A stretch of 64,000 nt of DNA from Dissulfurirhabdus thermomarina (GTDB lineage Bacteria > Desulfobacterota > Dissulfuribacteria > Dissulfuribacterales > Dissulfurirhabdaceae): positions 1-64,000 of the forward strand of contig NZ_JAATWC010000001.1 in the NCBI RefSeq assembly GCF_012979235.1, in the 5' to 3' direction. This document shows, piece by piece, positions 51,210 to 59,622 of the stretch (position 1 is the stretch's first letter; the number at the start of each line of letters is the position of its first letter). The notes beneath the pieces are model-generated. The model saw nothing but the letters and a program-made list of their open reading frames with translations. It had not been told where the DNA came from and made no database searches. Position numbers and translations under genes: made by a program.

Positions 51210-52391
51210 TCAGCCGGACCGGCGCCCGCCGGAGAGGAGTTCCTCTCCGGCCAGGTAGAGCGCCAGGAAGAAGAACACCGCCCCGGCGAGGATCATGTTC
51301 TCGTGGAGGGACGGCGTGTAGGAGAAGTACCGCGGCAGATCCACCACGTTGTACTTGTGGAAGTGGGGCACCAGCTGGCCCACCACCACCAGGTCGTAGT
51401 AGACGAAGAATATGCCCACCAGGCTCACGAGCCCCGCCGTGGCCAGGGCGTAGGCGTTCTTCAGGCGGCCGGCGAGGAGGAAGACCACGGGCAGCGCCAC
51501 GGCCAGCACCACCTCGCCGATCCAGAACTTGCCGGCATAGGCACCCTTGACCAGGAGGTCCATGGCCTCCGGGTTCTCGGTGGCGCCGGACAGGCCGGCA
51601 TGGATCTTCCACGCGGTGAAGAAACCCGCCACCACCAGGAGACCGAGGGCCAGGCGGCCGGTGGCCCCCACGGCCCGCTCCTCGTCCGGGGCCAGCTCCC
51701 GGCCCCGGAGCTTGGCCGAGGCCCAGGAAAGGAACATCATGGCGGCGCACCCGGCCAGGGCGGCCAGGGTGAGGAAGAAGACGGGCATGTACTGCTCGCG
51801 CCAGAAGCCGCGGGCCCCGATGATGGACATGTCGGCCTTGAGGTTCAGGTTGGCGGCGAGACAGGCGACGAGGCCGAGGAGCCCGAAGCGGGCCGCGGCC
51901 CGGGTCCGTCCCTGGAGGAGCAACACGAGGTTCACCAGCATGAAGAACATGTAGGAGCTGTAGAGGGTGCTCTTCCACCAGATGTTGGACTCGGGGTGCG
52001 GGGAGAGGAAGCTGTAGAGCCCGACGCGCCAGGGGTTCTCGAGCTCCAGGGAGATGCTCATGAGGCCGGTCATGATGGCCGCCAGGGCCAGGAAGACCGC
52101 CCGCTTCACGAAGGGCTGGAAGGCCTCGATCTTGAAGACCTGCCCGAGGGCCGCCACGATGCAAAGGCCCGTGGACAACGAGGCGAAGAAGACGTAGGAG
52201 GCGATGAGGATGCCCCAGGGCACCTCGCGGGTGGTCCCGAAGGTGTGTTCATGCCCCACGAGGAGGGCGTGGCCCGCGAAGGCCAGGCCCACCGCGCTCA
52301 CCGTGGCGCAGACCGCGGCGAGCAGCAGCGGGGGGGAAGAGAGCCGTCCCGGAAGGCTCTGGACGAGGGCCGAAGCAGGACTCTTGGACAT
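51210..52391 (-). CDS. nrfD: NrfD/PsrC-family quinone-interacting membrane subunit
   Basis: 393 aa with about ten membrane helices. The NrfD core includes VPWGILIASYVFFASLSTG (about 58-76), a family hallmark near the quinone site, and IWWKSTLYSSYMFFML. These proteins exchange electrons with menaquinol and pass them to a periplasmic Fe-S subunit. Here it stands alone, without adjacent ferredoxin or catalytic genes. The Tat-exported ferredoxin near 2.7 kb is one possible partner, but nothing links them in the sequence. Its upstream region is strikingly AT-rich and contains a TATAAT and an inverted repeat. Confidence 0.92.
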   Translation of the reverse strand: MSKSPASALVQSLPGRLSSPPLLLAAVCATVSAVGLAFAGHALLVGHEHTFGTTREVPWGILIASYVFFASLSTGLCIVAALGQVFKIEAFQPFVKRAVFLALAAIMTGLMSISLELENPWRVGLYSFLSPHPESNIWWKSTLYSSYMFFMLVNLVLLLQGRTRAAARFGLLGLVACLAANLNLKADMSIIGARGFWREQYMPVFFLTLAALAGCAAMMFLSWASAKLRGRELAPDEERAVGATGRLALGLLVVAGFFTAWKIHAGLSGATENPEAMDLLVKGAYAGKFWIGEVVLAVALPVVFLLAGRLKNAYALATAGLVSLVGIFFVYYDLVVVGQLVPHFHKYNVVDLPRYFSYTPSLHENMILAGAVFFFLALYLAGEELLSGGRRSG

Positions 52392-52504
52392 GGGTTCCTC
52401 CTTGCTTGAAAACGGGCGTTGGGATGGCCCCGGGCCTGCAACCGCGCGCGGCCCGGTTTCCCCAAAATGTTAGCCAAGAAACATTCTCAATGCAACCAAA
52501 AAGA

Positions 52505-52521
52505 TTACTTTCTTTAAGTAA
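52505..52521. promoter_or_regulatory. Candidate operator: TTACTT-N5-AAGTAA inverted repeat
   Basis: A perfect 6-bp inverted repeat with a 5-bp spacer lies in the AT-rich nrfD leader, just downstream of the -10 box at 52538-52543, where a repressor would block transcription. It matches no operator I can name. Confidence 0.45.
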
Positions 52522-52537
52522 ATAAATAATTTACAGC

Positions 52538-52543
52538 ATTATA
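52538..52543 (-). promoter_or_regulatory. Candidate -10 element for nrfD
   Basis: A perfect TATAAT on the minus strand, about 147 bp upstream of the nrfD ATG. The -35 position (GAATTC at 17 bp) is poor, so an activator or alternative start is possible. Confidence 0.4.
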
Positions 52544-52642
52544 CGAATTGCGAGGTGGCAGAATTCCGAAATTCGGTCGGGCGCCGGGGTGCGTTGCACC
52601 CCCGGGCCGGCGGCGCGTAATATGCCCCCGGAGGCCGCCGGC

Positions 52643-54319
52643 ATGAAGATCCTGCTCGCCTATCCCCCCTTCTCCGAGGAACGCATTCGGGACGAAGACG
52701 TCCGGGCCGTCCCCATCGGGCTCTACTACGTGGGGGCCCGGCTCCTGGAGCGCGGCCACCGCGTCCGCCTCGCAAACTGGCACGACGTCCACCGCCGGCC
52801 CGGCGAGGTGGCGCGCACCCTGGCCGAGTTCCGGCCGGACGTCCTGGGTCTCTCCCTCTTCAACGCCAACCGGTGGGGGGCCTTGGCGGTGGCGCGGGAG
52901 GCCAAGCGTCTCGACCCGTCCGTCCGCGTGGTCTTCGGAGGCGTGGGCGCCACCTTTCTCTGGCGCCACTTCCTGGCGCACTTTCCCGAGGTGGACTACG
53001 TGGTGATCGGCGAGGGGGAAGAGACCATGGCCGACCTCGCCGCGCACCTCGAGGCCGGCGGCGGGGCGGCCCCGGCCGCCGTGCCGGGCCTGGCCTTCCG
53101 CGGGCCCGAGGGGCCGGTCCGCACCGCGGAGCGCCCCTTCATCGAGGACCTCGACACCCTGCCCGACCCGGCCCGCCGCTTCACCTTCCAGCACGTGGTC
53201 TCGTCCCGCGGCTGCCCCTGGAACTGCCGCTTCTGCGGGTCGCCCCGCTTCTGGAAGCGCCGCGTCCGGTTCCACTCGCCCGACTACTTCGTGGGCCAGA
53301 TCGAGACCCTGGCCCGCAAGGGCGTCACGTACTTCTTCGTCTCGGACGACACCTTCACCCTGCGAAAGGACCGCGTCATCGAGATCTGCCGCCGCATCGC
53401 GGACGCCCGCCTCCCCGTGGCCTGGCAGGCCATCTCGCGGGTCAACTGCGTGGACGGGGAGGTCCTCTACTGGATGCGGCGGGCGGGCTGCCGCCAGATC
53501 AGCTACGGGGTGGAGAGCGGGTCGCCCCGGATCCGGGCCTTCTTCGAGAAGCGCTTCACCGACGACGAGGTCCGCCGCGCCTTCGACCTCACGCGGCGGT
53601 TCGGGATCCTCCCCCGGGCCTACTTCATCTACGGGGCCCCGGGCGAATCCCGGAAGACCATCGACGCCAGCATCCGCCTCATGCGGGAGATCCGGCCCCT
53701 GGCCCTGGCCGCCTACGTCCTCGACATCTATCCCGGCACCCGGCTCTACGAGGAGTACAAGCGCCGCCACCGGGTCTCGGACGACGTGTGGCTCTCGCCC
53801 GCGGAGGACCTCCTCTACTTCGAGACCGACCCCGCCCTGGACGGGGAAAAGGTGCACCGGCTCGGCCGCCGCCTCAAGCGGGCCTTCCACGAGGGCCTGC
53901 CGGAATTCGCCGAATCACTGGAACTCGAGGACCGGCCGGAACTCCGCCCTCTCCACGCCGACTTCCTCTCGCGGCTCGCCATGACCTTCAGCCACGGGGA
54001 ATATGCCCGGGTGGGGGACATCCCGCGGAAGGCGGAGACGGCCGAGGTCCTCTTCCGGCGGGCGCTGGAATGGCACCCCCTCCCCGCCGCCTACCTGGGG
54101 CTCGGGGTGCTCCGGCAGAAGGCGCGGGACTTTCCCGGCTCCATCGAGGTGCTCGAGGCGGGGCTTGCCCGGTTCCCCGACGACGAGCAGCTCCACCTCT
54201 GCCTCGCCGTGAGCCTCATGAACACGGGCGACTTCGCCGGCGCCCTGGCGCACCTCGAACGCTTCCCCGACTCGGAGGCCGCCCGGCGCTACCTGCCGGT
54301 GTGCCGGGCCAATCTTTGA
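52643..54319 (+). CDS. B12-binding-domain radical SAM protein with TPR tail
   Basis: 558 aa from the ATG at 52643, with CGGAGG upstream. A cobalamin-binding-like Rossmann domain (about 1-150; no DxHxxG seen) is followed by a radical SAM core (about 180-390). The cluster cysteines are C191, C195 and C198 in CPWNCRFC. The C-terminus (about 450-555) has TPR-like repeats. The class includes methyltransferases and ring-forming enzymes (BchE-like, hopanoid and tetrapyrrole modifiers). The substrate cannot be told. Its stop codon falls on the left end of a MITE-like repeat, so the true C-terminus may have been set by that insertion. Confidence 0.88.
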   Translation: MKILLAYPPFSEERIRDEDVRAVPIGLYYVGARLLERGHRVRLANWHDVHRRPGEVARTLAEFRPDVLGLSLFNANRWGALAVAREAKRLDPSVRVVFGGVGATFLWRHFLAHFPEVDYVVIGEGEETMADLAAHLEAGGGAAPAAVPGLAFRGPEGPVRTAERPFIEDLDTLPDPARRFTFQHVVSSRGCPWNCRFCGSPRFWKRRVRFHSPDYFVGQIETLARKGVTYFFVSDDTFTLRKDRVIEICRRIADARLPVAWQAISRVNCVDGEVLYWMRRAGCRQISYGVESGSPRIRAFFEKRFTDDEVRRAFDLTRRFGILPRAYFIYGAPGESRKTIDASIRLMREIRPLALAAYVLDIYPGTRLYEEYKRRHRVSDDVWLSPAEDLLYFETDPALDGEKVHRLGRRLKRAFHEGLPEFAESLELEDRPELRPLHADFLSRLAMTFSHGEYARVGDIPRKAETAEVLFRRALEWHPLPAAYLGLGVLRQKARDFPGSIEVLEAGLARFPDDEQLHLCLAVSLMNTGDFAGALAHLERFPDSEAARRYLPVCRANL

Positions 54320-54509
54320 TGGCGCGCAAGAAGGCTTCCGCGTGGATGGCTCGGCAAAGATGGCCGAATACACGGCGCGGGGGTGGACAGGCGAGAATCG
54401 CCAAGACAAGGCGCGACCATCGCGGGAAACGAGGCGTGCTCGGCAGTACGCCGCAGTGACGGGAGCATCCGAAGCAACGGAGCAGCCCGCGACCTTTTGC
54501 GGCGCCATC
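54318..54509. mobile_element. 192-bp MITE-like element with terminal inverted repeats
   Basis: The left end GATGGCGCGCAAGAAGG (54318-54334) and the inverted right end CCTTTTGCGGCGCCATC (54493-54509) match with one gap each way; the outer 8 bp are exact. The interior contains a small palindrome (GGCGT and ACGCC around 54435-54455) and no gene. No clear target duplication is visible. The end sequence resembles short interspersed repeats I recall from Desulfobacterota intergenic regions. Confidence 0.5.
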
Positions 54510-54593
54510 GTCGACGAGTTGCCACCTTGGGCGGATGGCCCGTTACGGGGTGCCCCGGAAGGCAGTGGCCGGGGAGGGAGGGGGACGATCGGC

Positions 54594-56075
54594 TCAGGCC
54601 GCCGGCCGCGCGGCCCGGAGGGCCGCGAAGAGCCGGGTCCGCAGCTCGTCCAGGCCCCGCCCCTCGAGGGCCGAGACAAGGACGGCCCCCCGGCAGGGCC
54701 CGTTGATCCGGCCCGGGTCGAGGAGATCGACCTTGTTGCAGACGAGGAGCCGGGGGACGTCTTGGAGGCCCATCTCGTCGAGGATGCGCTCCACGGCGGC
54801 GATCTCCTCGGCCCGGTAGGGGCTGGCGGCGTCCACCACGTGCAGGAACAGCGCGGCGTCGGCCAGCTCCTCGAGGGTCGCCCGGAAGGCCACCCGGAGG
54901 TCCCGGGGCATGTGCCGGATGAAGCCCACGGTGTCGGCCAGGAGGACCGTCGTCCCCTCCGGTGAGGAGAGACGGCGGCTGGTGGGGTCGAGGGTGGCGA
55001 AGAGCCGGTCCTCGGCGAGCACGTCGCTCCCGGTGAGCCGGTTCAGGAGGGTGGATTTGCCGGCGTTGGTGTAGCCGATGATGGAGACCACCGGGAGGCC
55101 GCGGCGGGCCCGGTGCTTCCGCCGCTCGCGCCGGCCCTTGCGGAGCGCCCGGAGTTCCCGCTCCAGGCCGGCGATCCGCTGCTTCACCCGCCGGCGGTCC
55201 ACCTCGAGCTGGGTCTCGCCCGGGCCACGTCCCCCGATGCCGCCCATGAGGCGCGACATGGCCGTCCCCCGGCCGACGAGGCGGGGCAGGAGGTAGCGGA
55301 GCTGGGCCAGCTCCACCTGGATCTTCCCCTCGCGGCTCCGGGCCCGGCGGGCGAAGATGTCGAGGATGAGCTGGGTCCGGTCGATGACCTTGAGGTCCAT
55401 CATCCGGGCGATGTTGTTCGCCTGGACCGGGGTGAGGTCCTGGTCGAAGACCACCAGGGTGGCCCCGAGGTAGAGGCCCTCCATGAGGACCTCGCGGAGC
55501 TTGCCCCGCCCGATGAGGTGGGCCGGGTGGTACCGTGTCACCCGCTGCCAGACCGTCTTTACCACGCGGACGTTGGCCGACCGGGCCAGCTCCGCCAGCT
55601 CGGCCAGGCTCCGCTCGGCCTCGTGGCGCGGCCCGCCGCCGGCATGGACCAGGATGGCCCGCTCCTCCTGCCCCTCCACGTCCCGGGCGCCCTGGATCCG
55701 ACGGATCTCCCCCTCCAACTCCCGGACGAAGGCGTCGAAGGGGAGGTCCACCGCGGCGGGGTGCGGGTAGGTCTGGACGTCCCACTGCCGCCCGTCGGGA
55801 TTCGGCGGCAGGAGGGCGGCGAAGTGGACCGCGCCGGCGTGGCCCGTCTCGCCCACCTCCACGGCCGCCATGGCGTCCAGGCGGAGGAGGGCGAGGTCGG
55901 TGAGGTCCTCGGTGTCGAGCCCGCGGCCGGGGCCGAGGTGGGTGTGGAGGCAGCGCAGGCCCCGCAACCCCCCGCCGCCCCGGCGCCAGGCGGAGAGGTC
56001 GGGGATCAGGATGCTCGTATGGTCACCGACGAGGACCCGGCGGACGAACCCCGCCCGGTCCACGAGGAGCCCCAC
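54594..56075 (-). CDS. hflX: GTPase HflX (ribosome rescue/splitting factor)
   Basis: 493 aa from the GTG at 56075, the first standard start. In-frame homologous sequence continues 51 codons upstream (GDTRGLAPSQRRALERLARR) to an ATC at 56228 placed 9 nt after GGAGG, so the real protein may be 544 aa. The HflX N-terminal domain (with GRGKLREVL and VFDQDLTPVQANNIA), the [14 protein letters not shown] linker and the G domain with GYTNAGKSTLLN, DTVGFI and NKVD are present. It splits stalled or hibernating ribosomes. It diverges from parA. Confidence 0.95.
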   Translation of the reverse strand: MGLLVDRAGFVRRVLVGDHTSILIPDLSAWRRGGGGLRGLRCLHTHLGPGRGLDTEDLTDLALLRLDAMAAVEVGETGHAGAVHFAALLPPNPDGRQWDVQTYPHPAAVDLPFDAFVRELEGEIRRIQGARDVEGQEERAILVHAGGGPRHEAERSLAELAELARSANVRVVKTVWQRVTRYHPAHLIGRGKLREVLMEGLYLGATLVVFDQDLTPVQANNIARMMDLKVIDRTQLILDIFARRARSREGKIQVELAQLRYLLPRLVGRGTAMSRLMGGIGGRGPGETQLEVDRRRVKQRIAGLERELRALRKGRRERRKHRARRGLPVVSIIGYTNAGKSTLLNRLTGSDVLAEDRLFATLDPTSRRLSSPEGTTVLLADTVGFIRHMPRDLRVAFRATLEELADAALFLHVVDAASPYRAEEIAAVERILDEMGLQDVPRLLVCNKVDLLDPGRINGPCRGAVLVSALEGRGLDELRTRLFAALRAARPAA

Positions 56076-56285
56076 CTGCCGCTGGAGATCGAAGGAGAGG
56101 CGGGCCAGGGCCTGGCCGACCTCCGGGGTGATCAGGCGGTCCTTGGGGAGCCGCCGGCGGGCCAGGCGCTCGAGGGCCCGCCGCTGGGACGGGGCAAGGC
56201 CCCGGGTATCTCCGAAAACGACGCCGATGCGGGCGATCCTCCCGGGAAAGGTGCGCGGCGCCGCCGCGGGGCGGCACCATCATTC

Positions 56286-56315
56286 TTGTCAGCTCGACTG
56301 TTCCTAAGGTATGGT
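56286..56315 (+). promoter_or_regulatory. Candidate promoter of parA-parB
   Basis: TTGTCA (56286-56291), an 18-bp spacer and TATGGT (56310-56315). The start site would lie only about 6 nt before the parA ATG, so the mRNA would be nearly leaderless. No Shine-Dalgarno sequence precedes that ATG. Confidence 0.45.
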
Positions 56316-56327
56316 GCACCCGTTGAG

Positions 56328-57116
56328 ATGACAACCCCCACTGCCTCTGCCAAGATCCTCTGCGTCGCCAACCAGAAGGGCGGCGTGGCCAAGACCACCA
56401 CCGCGGTGAGCCTCGGGGCGGGCCTCGCCCTGCTGGGCAAGGCCGTGCTCCTGGTGGACTGCGACTCGCAGGCCAACGCCACCAGCGGCGTGGGCCTGGA
56501 CCCCGCCGCCCTCGATCGCCACCTCTACCACGTCCTGGAGGGCTCGGCCGCGCCCGAGGAGGCCATCCGCCCGACCGAGGTCCAGGGGCTCGACATCCTC
56601 CCCGCCAACGTGGACCTCGTGGGCATCGAGATGGAACTGGCCGGTCGCCCCGGCCGCGAGACCGTTCTCCGGGAGGCCCTGCGGCCCATCCTCGGCTACG
56701 AGATCGTCATCCTCGACACGCCGCCGTCGCTCGGCCTTCTCACCGTCAACGCCCTGGCCGCGGCCCATTCCGTCTTCATCCCCCTCCAGTGCGAATACTA
56801 CGCCCTCGAGGGGCTCAGCCAGCTGGTCAACACCATCCGCCTGGTGAAGCACAACTTCAACCCCCGCCTCTACATCGAGGGCATCCTGCTCACCATGTTC
56901 GACGCCCGGACGCGGCTCACCACCCAGGTCAACGACGAGGTCCGCGCCCACTTCCGGGAACTCGTCTACGAGACCACCATCCCCCGGAACGTCCGCCTGA
57001 GCGAGAGTCCGAGCCACGGGAAACCCATCTTCCTCTACGACCCGGCCTCCCGCGGCGCCCAGAGCTACCTCGCCGCGGCCCGGGAATTCCTCGACCGCCA
57101 GAGGAGGCCGCGATGA
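56328..57116 (+). CDS. parA: Chromosome-partitioning ATPase ParA (Soj)
   Basis: 262 aa from the ATG at 56328; the long frame upstream is antisense to hflX. The deviant Walker A motif is NQKGGVAKTTT (about 17-27), then VDCDSQANAT and DTPPSLGLLT. It binds DNA non-specifically and moves ParB-origin complexes. Its stop overlaps the parB ATG (ATGA). The usual gidAB/rnpA origin genes are not seen nearby. Confidence 0.97.
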   Translation: MTTPTASAKILCVANQKGGVAKTTTAVSLGAGLALLGKAVLLVDCDSQANATSGVGLDPAALDRHLYHVLEGSAAPEEAIRPTEVQGLDILPANVDLVGIEMELAGRPGRETVLREALRPILGYEIVILDTPPSLGLLTVNALAAAHSVFIPLQCEYYALEGLSQLVNTIRLVKHNFNPRLYIEGILLTMFDARTRLTTQVNDEVRAHFRELVYETTIPRNVRLSESPSHGKPIFLYDPASRGAQSYLAAAREFLDRQRRPR

Positions 57117-57973
57117 AGCCAAAGAAGGGTCTCGGCAAGGGGCTCAGCGCCCTCCTGCCCACCACCGACGTCTTCGACTCCGAGGGACCGGGCTTCTTCC
57201 AGTGCCCCGTGGAAAAGATCCACCCCAACCCCGAGCAGCCGCGGCGGCAGATGGACCGGGCGGCCCTGGAGGGCCTGGCCGCCTCCATCCGGGAAAAGGG
57301 GGTCATCCAGCCCCTGGTGGTCCGGGAGGCGGGCGGCGGCTACGAGCTCATCGCCGGGGAGCGGCGCTGGCGGGCCGCCCAGCTGGCGGGGCTCAAGACC
57401 GTGCCCGTGGTCATCAAGGACATCAGCCCCGGCGAGGTGCTCGAACTCGCCCTCATCGAGAACATCCAGCGCGAGGACCTGAACCCCCTGGAAGAGGCCA
57501 TGGCCTACCAGCGCCTCGTGGAGGAATTCGGCCTCACCCAGGCCCAGGTGGCGCAGCGGGTGGGCAAGGAACGCTCCACCGTGGCCAACTCGCTCCGCCT
57601 GCTCCGGCTGCCCGCGCCCATCCGCGAGGACCTCGCCGAGGGGCGCCTCACCATGGGCCATGCCCGGGCGCTGCTCACCCTCGAAGACGACGCCGCCCGC
57701 CTGGCCCTCCGCGACGAGATCCTCGCCAAGGGCCTCTCCGTCCGCGAGACCGAGGCCCGGGCCCGGCGGCCCGCCGCCGGCGCCCGCCGGGCGGCGGCGC
57801 CGAGGCGGGACGACCCCGACCTCCGCCGCCTCGCCGACGAGCTGACGCGGCTCCTCGGCCACCGGGTCCGGGTGGTCCACCGCGGAGACGGCGGCCGCAT
57901 CGAGATCCACTACCGCTCCCTGGACGAGTTCGACCGGATCCTCCACCGCCTCCGGGACACCGGGCCGCGCTGA
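57113..57973 (+). CDS. parB: Chromosome-partitioning protein ParB (Spo0J)
   Basis: 286 aa. The N-terminal peptide MKPKKGLGKGLSALLP contacts ParA. The ParB CTPase domain (about 30-125) contains the GERRWRAAQLAG motif. An HTH DNA-binding domain follows (about 130-215, LTQAQVAQRVGKERSTVANSLRLL), then a C-terminal dimer domain. It loads at parS sites and spreads. I found no convincing parS in the window. Confidence 0.97.
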   Translation: MKPKKGLGKGLSALLPTTDVFDSEGPGFFQCPVEKIHPNPEQPRRQMDRAALEGLAASIREKGVIQPLVVREAGGGYELIAGERRWRAAQLAGLKTVPVVIKDISPGEVLELALIENIQREDLNPLEEAMAYQRLVEEFGLTQAQVAQRVGKERSTVANSLRLLRLPAPIREDLAEGRLTMGHARALLTLEDDAARLALRDEILAKGLSVRETEARARRPAAGARRAAAPRRDDPDLRRLADELTRLLGHRVRVVHRGDGGRIEIHYRSLDEFDRILHRLRDTGPR

Positions 57974-58092
57974 GCCCCCGCCGTCACCCCTCCCCGGCCG
58001 CGCGCGGTTAAAGCTTCGGGCCGCGCGTGCCGTCAATGTGAGGAGAGGTGGCGTTCCATGCCCGTTACCCGCAACCGCCTCGGCACCAGGCC

Positions 58093-59040
58093 ATGAACGA
58101 CGGACCGGAGAAGACGCCGCTTTCCGCCGGGCCCCGCATCTGGGCCGTCGGCGGCGGAAAGGGCGGCGTCGGAAAGAGCGTCATCACCGCCAACATCGCC
58201 ATCGCCCTGGCGCGTGAGGGCCACCGGTGCGTCCTCGTGGACGCGGACCTCGGCGGGGCCAACCTCCACACCCTCATGGGGATCTCCGGCCCGGAGCGGA
58301 CCCTGGCCGACTTCATCGCCCGCGCCGCCCCCACGCTCGACGACGTGGCCGTCGAGACCGCCGTCCCGGGGCTCCGGCTCATCAGCGGGGCCCTGGCCCA
58401 GCCCGACGGCGCCAACCTGGGCTATGCCCAGAAGATGAAGATCTTCCGCCACCTGAAGACCCTCCGGGCCGACTTCGTCCTCCTGGACCTCGGCGCCGGC
58501 AGCGCCTTCAACACCCTGGACTTCTTCCTCGCGGCCCAGGAAGGGGTGCTCGTCATCGTCCCCTCGCCCACCAGCATCGAGAACGCCTACCACTTCATCA
58601 AGGCGGCCTACCACCGGAAGGTCCGCACCGCCTGCCGCGACCCGCGGGTGGCTCTCGCCCTGGAGACGGCCCTGAAGGCCACGGGCAACGGCCGCTTCCG
58701 CTCGCCCCGGGACCTCGTGGCCGGCGTCGCGGCCCGGGACCCGGAGGCGGGGCGCCTCCTCCAGGCGGAGGCCCGGACCCTGGCCCCCCGCCTCATCGTG
58801 AACCAGGTCCGAAAGCCCCGGGAACAGGAACTCGGCCACGGCATCGCCACGGCCTGCCGGGACTTCTTCGGCATCGATGTCCGCTACCTCGGCCACATCC
58901 GGAACGACGACGCCGTCTGGGAATCGGTGCAGGCCCGCCGCCCCACCCTGGAGGCCTTCCCGGAAAGCCCCTTCTCCCGGTCCGTTCGGGAGATCGCGCG
59001 GCGGCTCAGACAGGCCGCCGAGGAGGCCGAAGATGGCTGA
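58093..59040 (+). CDS. MinD/FlhG-like P-loop ATPase
   Basis: 315 aa from the ATG at 58093; a GTG at 58048 right behind AGGAG is an alternative that adds 15 residues. Deviant Walker A GGGKGGVGKS (about 20-29), then VDADLGGANLHTLMGI, typical of the FlhG/MinD2 group that sets flagellar or polar-organelle number. No flagellar genes are in the window. Together with the next gene it forms a pair I recall from Desulfobacterota genomes. Confidence 0.85.
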   Translation: MNDGPEKTPLSAGPRIWAVGGGKGGVGKSVITANIAIALAREGHRCVLVDADLGGANLHTLMGISGPERTLADFIARAAPTLDDVAVETAVPGLRLISGALAQPDGANLGYAQKMKIFRHLKTLRADFVLLDLGAGSAFNTLDFFLAAQEGVLVIVPSPTSIENAYHFIKAAYHRKVRTACRDPRVALALETALKATGNGRFRSPRDLVAGVAARDPEAGRLLQAEARTLAPRLIVNQVRKPREQELGHGIATACRDFFGIDVRYLGHIRNDDAVWESVQARRPTLEAFPESPFSRSVREIARRLRQAAEEAEDG

Positions 59041-59572
59041 CGTCGACCTCGCGGCCGCGCGGGAACTCCTGCGGGTGGCGGCCGAGGCCGGCCCGGAGGA
59101 GATCACCCGGGCCTACCACCGGATGCGGTCCCTCTACGCCGAGGATTCCCTGGCCACCTATTCCCTCTTGGACGCGGAGGCCCGGGCGGCCATGCTGGAT
59201 CGGATCGAGGCGGCCTACCACCGGCTCCTCGAGGCCTGCGAGGCCCCTGTCGCCCTCCCGGCCGGCCGGGACGGCCCCCCCGAGCCGCCCCGGGAGCCGG
59301 CCCCGGACCCCGCAGCCGAGCCCGGCGCCTTCCTCCGGTGGCACCGGCGGAAGAAGGGACTCAGCCTCGCGGCCCTGGCCAAGATCACCAAGGTGGGCAC
59401 CACCCACCTGGCGAACATCGAGGCCGAGAACTTCGCCGAGCTCCCGGTCCGCGTCTACCTGCGCGGCTTTCTCATCGCCTACGGCCAGGCCGTCGGGGTG
59501 CCCGACCCGGAGGCGGCGGCGGCCCACTTCCTGGCCAAGGGCCGGCGGAGCCAGGAGGCCCCGGCCGGCTGA
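59033..59572 (+). CDS. J-like / RodZ-type helix-turn-helix hybrid protein
   Basis: 179 aa. The ATG at 59033 overlaps the FlhG-like stop by 8 bp. The N-terminal half (about 8-70) resembles a J domain (EITRAYHRMRSLY) but lacks HPD. A Pro-rich linker follows, then a RodZ/XRE-type HTH (about 98-160) with GAFLRWHRRKKGLSLAALAK and LPVRVYLRGFLIAYG. There is no membrane helix or RodZ C-terminal domain. It likely works with the upstream ATPase, perhaps in polar positioning; this is inference. Confidence 0.8.
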   Translation: MADVDLAAARELLRVAAEAGPEEITRAYHRMRSLYAEDSLATYSLLDAEARAAMLDRIEAAYHRLLEACEAPVALPAGRDGPPEPPREPAPDPAAEPGAFLRWHRRKKGLSLAALAKITKVGTTHLANIEAENFAELPVRVYLRGFLIAYGQAVGVPDPEAAAAHFLAKGRRSQEAPAG

Positions 59573-59622
59573 AACCCACGAGCGGCGGCGAAGAAGGCCG
59601 CCGGAAAGGAAGGAGGTCCCCC

